6,744 nucleotides of DNA. It comes from Clostridia bacterium (GTDB lineage Bacteria > Bacillota_A > Clostridia > Christensenellales > Aristaeellaceae). Position numbers and translations under genes: made by a program. Shown piece by piece: positions 5,154-6,744 of the stretch. The stretch is taken from the NCBI GenBank assembly GCA_900754775.1, contig CAAEDZ010000161.1, positions 1 through 6,744 of the forward strand, written 5' to 3'. The notes beneath the pieces were generated by a model. The model ran no database searches, had not been told where the DNA came from, and saw only the letters and a list, made by a program, of their open reading frames with translations. Every line of letters begins with the position of its first letter. Position 1 is the first letter of the stretch.

Positions 5154-6744
5154 AGAAACTTTCCCTGCTTTTGCGGCTGGACCGCTATGAGCTGCTGGGC
5201 ATCAACCGCCGCATGCACGATCCCGCCCGCCGCCTGAGCGGCAAGTTACTGCTCGCGCTCGTCGTTCTCGCCGCCCTTGCCACCGTGGGCGTGGCCTTTG
5301 CCTACTGCATGGGCATCGCCTACGCGCTTTCTGTCATCGGCGCGCTTTCGGTGTTCCCGGTGATGCTCGTCTCCGTCTCGGCGCTCATTTCGCTGGTCAC
5401 CACCATCGTCAAGGCCCCGGACGCCCTCTTCGGCACGCGCGATCTGGACAGGCTCTTGTCCCTGCCCATCCCCGCGCGCACGGTGGCCACAGCGCGCGTG
5501 TTGAAGATCTACGGCATGGATCTGCTCTTCACGCTGCTCATCCTCGTCCCCGGCGGCGTGGCCTATGGCATCCTCGCCCGGCCCGCGCCCGCGTTCTACG
5601 TTTCCTACGCCCTCTGCGCGCTGGCCGCGCCGATGATCCCGGCGGTCGTGGCCTCGCTGCTGGGCGCGCTGGTGGCGCTGGCGGGCGCGTCCATCAAGCG
5701 CCTGCGCTACGCCGGGCTTTTCCTGATGTTCGTCGCCCTCATCGGCGTGGTGGTCGGCTCCAGCTATCTCAGCTCCACCGCCGCCAGCGCGGAGATGTTC
5801 ATCGACTTTGCCAGGGGCTTCAGCGAACTCTTTGCCCGCGTTTACCCGCTCGCCGGCCTCTATGAAAGGGCCGTGACCGGCGGCGACGCGCTGGCGCTGC
5901 TGCTCTATGTCAGCCTTTCGCTGCTGTCCATCGCGCTGGCGGGAGCGCTGTTTGGCCGCTTTTTCGTGCGCATCAACTCCTTCCTCAGCGCGCGCACGCA
6001 CCAGAAGCGCTTCGTGCTGGGCGCGCAGCGGCAGTACAGTCCCCGCGCCGCTTTGCTCGCGCGCGAATGGCGGCACTTCCTCTCCATCAACAGCTATGTG
6101 CTGAACAGCGCCTTCGGCCCCATCCTCTCGCTGGTGGCGGTCGTCGCGCTGGCCATATTCGTGCCCCGGGAGACCATCGACATGTTCCTCCAGCTCGAGG
6201 GCCTTGACAGCCTCGCCCTTTCCGTGTTGCCCTTCGCGCTCAGCTGGCTGATCTCCATCGGCCCCACTACGGCCTGCTCCGTCTCGCTGGAGGGCAAGGA
6301 ACTGTGGATCGTCAAGACGCTGCCCATCCCGGCCCGCGAATGGCTGCTGCCCAAATTGCGGCTGAACCTGCAGCTGTTCACGCCCTTTGCCATCCTCGAT
6401 TCGCTCGTCATTGCCTGGATATTCCGCGCAAGCGGCGTGGCGCTGGCGGTGCTTTTGCTGATGCCGGTGCTGATGGGCGTGTTTTCCGCGCTCATCGGCC
6501 TGATTATCAACTGCAAGTTCCCGCGCTTTGACTGGACCAACGCCGCCAAGCTGGCCAAGAACAGCGCCGGCGTGGTGGCGGCGGTGTTCATCTCCATGGC
6601 GCTGTGCCTGGGCGGCCTGTTTTTGACCATCAAGCTGCCCCTGCCGGACCCCATGCTGTTGCCCACCCTCTTCACCGCCATCCTCGCCCTCGCCTGCATC
6701 GCCCTCTACCTGCTCATCCGCGCCCGCGCGGAGAAGTGGGCCGC
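5150..6744 (+). CDS. ABC exporter permease, about 12 helices, 3'-partial
   Basis: The frame starts at the ATG overlapping the ATPase stop and stays open to the right edge (531 full codons), so the C-terminus is missing, probably only slightly. Hydrophobic segments lie near residues 32-52, 58-85, 122-142, 150-180, 187-207, 246-272, 323-338, 354-375, 408-425, 428-453, 473-494 and 503-524, which suggests twelve helices. L-P-I-P-A-R occurs twice, at 105-110 and 391-396, each after a charged segment (R-D-L-D-R and E-G-K-E-L-W) and before a helix; this points to two related halves in one chain. The E-G-K-x-L-W ... L-P-I block resembles the family of large putative ABC exporter permeases (ABC_tran_2 type in Pfam, from memory). 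The start has only a weak ribosome site (GGTGG), fitting translational coupling. The cargo is not predictable. Confidence 0.9.
   Translation, partial: MKKLSLLLRLDRYELLGINRRMHDPARRLSGKLLLALVVLAALATVGVAFAYCMGIAYALSVIGALSVFPVMLVSVSALISLVTTIVKAPDALFGTRDLDRLLSLPIPARTVATARVLKIYGMDLLFTLLILVPGGVAYGILARPAPAFYVSYALCALAAPMIPAVVASLLGALVALAGASIKRLRYAGLFLMFVALIGVVVGSSYLSSTAASAEMFIDFARGFSELFARVYPLAGLYERAVTGGDALALLLYVSLSLLSIALAGALFGRFFVRINSFLSARTHQKRFVLGAQRQYSPRAALLAREWRHFLSINSYVLNSAFGPILSLVAVVALAIFVPRETIDMFLQLEGLDSLALSVLPFALSWLISIGPTTACSVSLEGKELWIVKTLPIPAREWLLPKLRLNLQLFTPFAILDSLVIAWIFRASGVALAVLLLMPVLMGVFSALIGLIINCKFPRFDWTNAAKLAKNSAGVVAAVFISMALCLGGLFLTIKLPLPDPMLLPTLFTAILALACIALYLLIRARAEKWA

Noticed and set aside
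5246..6076. A 276-codon - strand open frame antisense to the permease
   Set aside because: Product is made mainly of Gly, Arg, His, Glu and Gln, as expected opposite a Leu/Ala/Val-rich membrane protein. No start signal was seen.
1..6744. Mobile element, CRISPR array, tRNA or rRNA
   Set aside because: No transposase, regular short direct repeats, cloverleaf or rRNA-like sequence was found on reading both strands.

Overview
The window is GC-rich and gene-dense, with strong AGGAGG-type ribosome binding sites and near-consensus sigma-A-like promoters. It encodes protein families common in gut Clostridia: an MFS transporter whose first helix carries a GLPDSLLG motif, an ABC-2 exporter pair, and a small EYVGGDAYN membrane protein. 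A high-GC member of the Clostridia (Bacillota) fits best. Genus cannot be told from the sequence, and there is no rRNA or tRNA here to help.

Layout: (1) 2-1570 (+) is the 3' end of a gene for a probably secreted or surface protein with three His/Cys modules (H-x4-C ... C-x2-C). (2) A bidirectional terminator at 1584-1621 separates it from the convergent MFS transporter gene (1620-2795, -). (3) The transporter and an AraC-family regulator (2906-3784, +) are divergently transcribed from two good promoters whose -35 boxes overlap inside one 11-bp palindrome. (4) A small two-helix membrane protein gene (3833-4234, -) converges on the regulator; its terminator lies directly behind the regulator's stop codon. 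(5) A 208-bp intergenic region holds back-to-back promoters, a 10-bp-arm inverted repeat, and a T7-C-G9 homopolymer block inside the promoter of the next operon. (6) An ABC ATPase gene (4443-5153, +) overlaps by four bases (ATGA) with a 12-helix permease gene (5150 to the right edge, +), forming one exporter operon.

The regulator probably controls the divergent MFS gene and itself; its cupin domain keeps a complete metal-type motif. The ABC ATPase and permease probably form one exporter of unknown cargo. No mobile element, CRISPR array or RNA gene was found. No clearly new multi-gene system is visible. The most notable points are the shared -35 palindrome, the homopolymer block in the ABC promoter, the corrected start of the MFS gene, and the triple Cys/His repeat protein.
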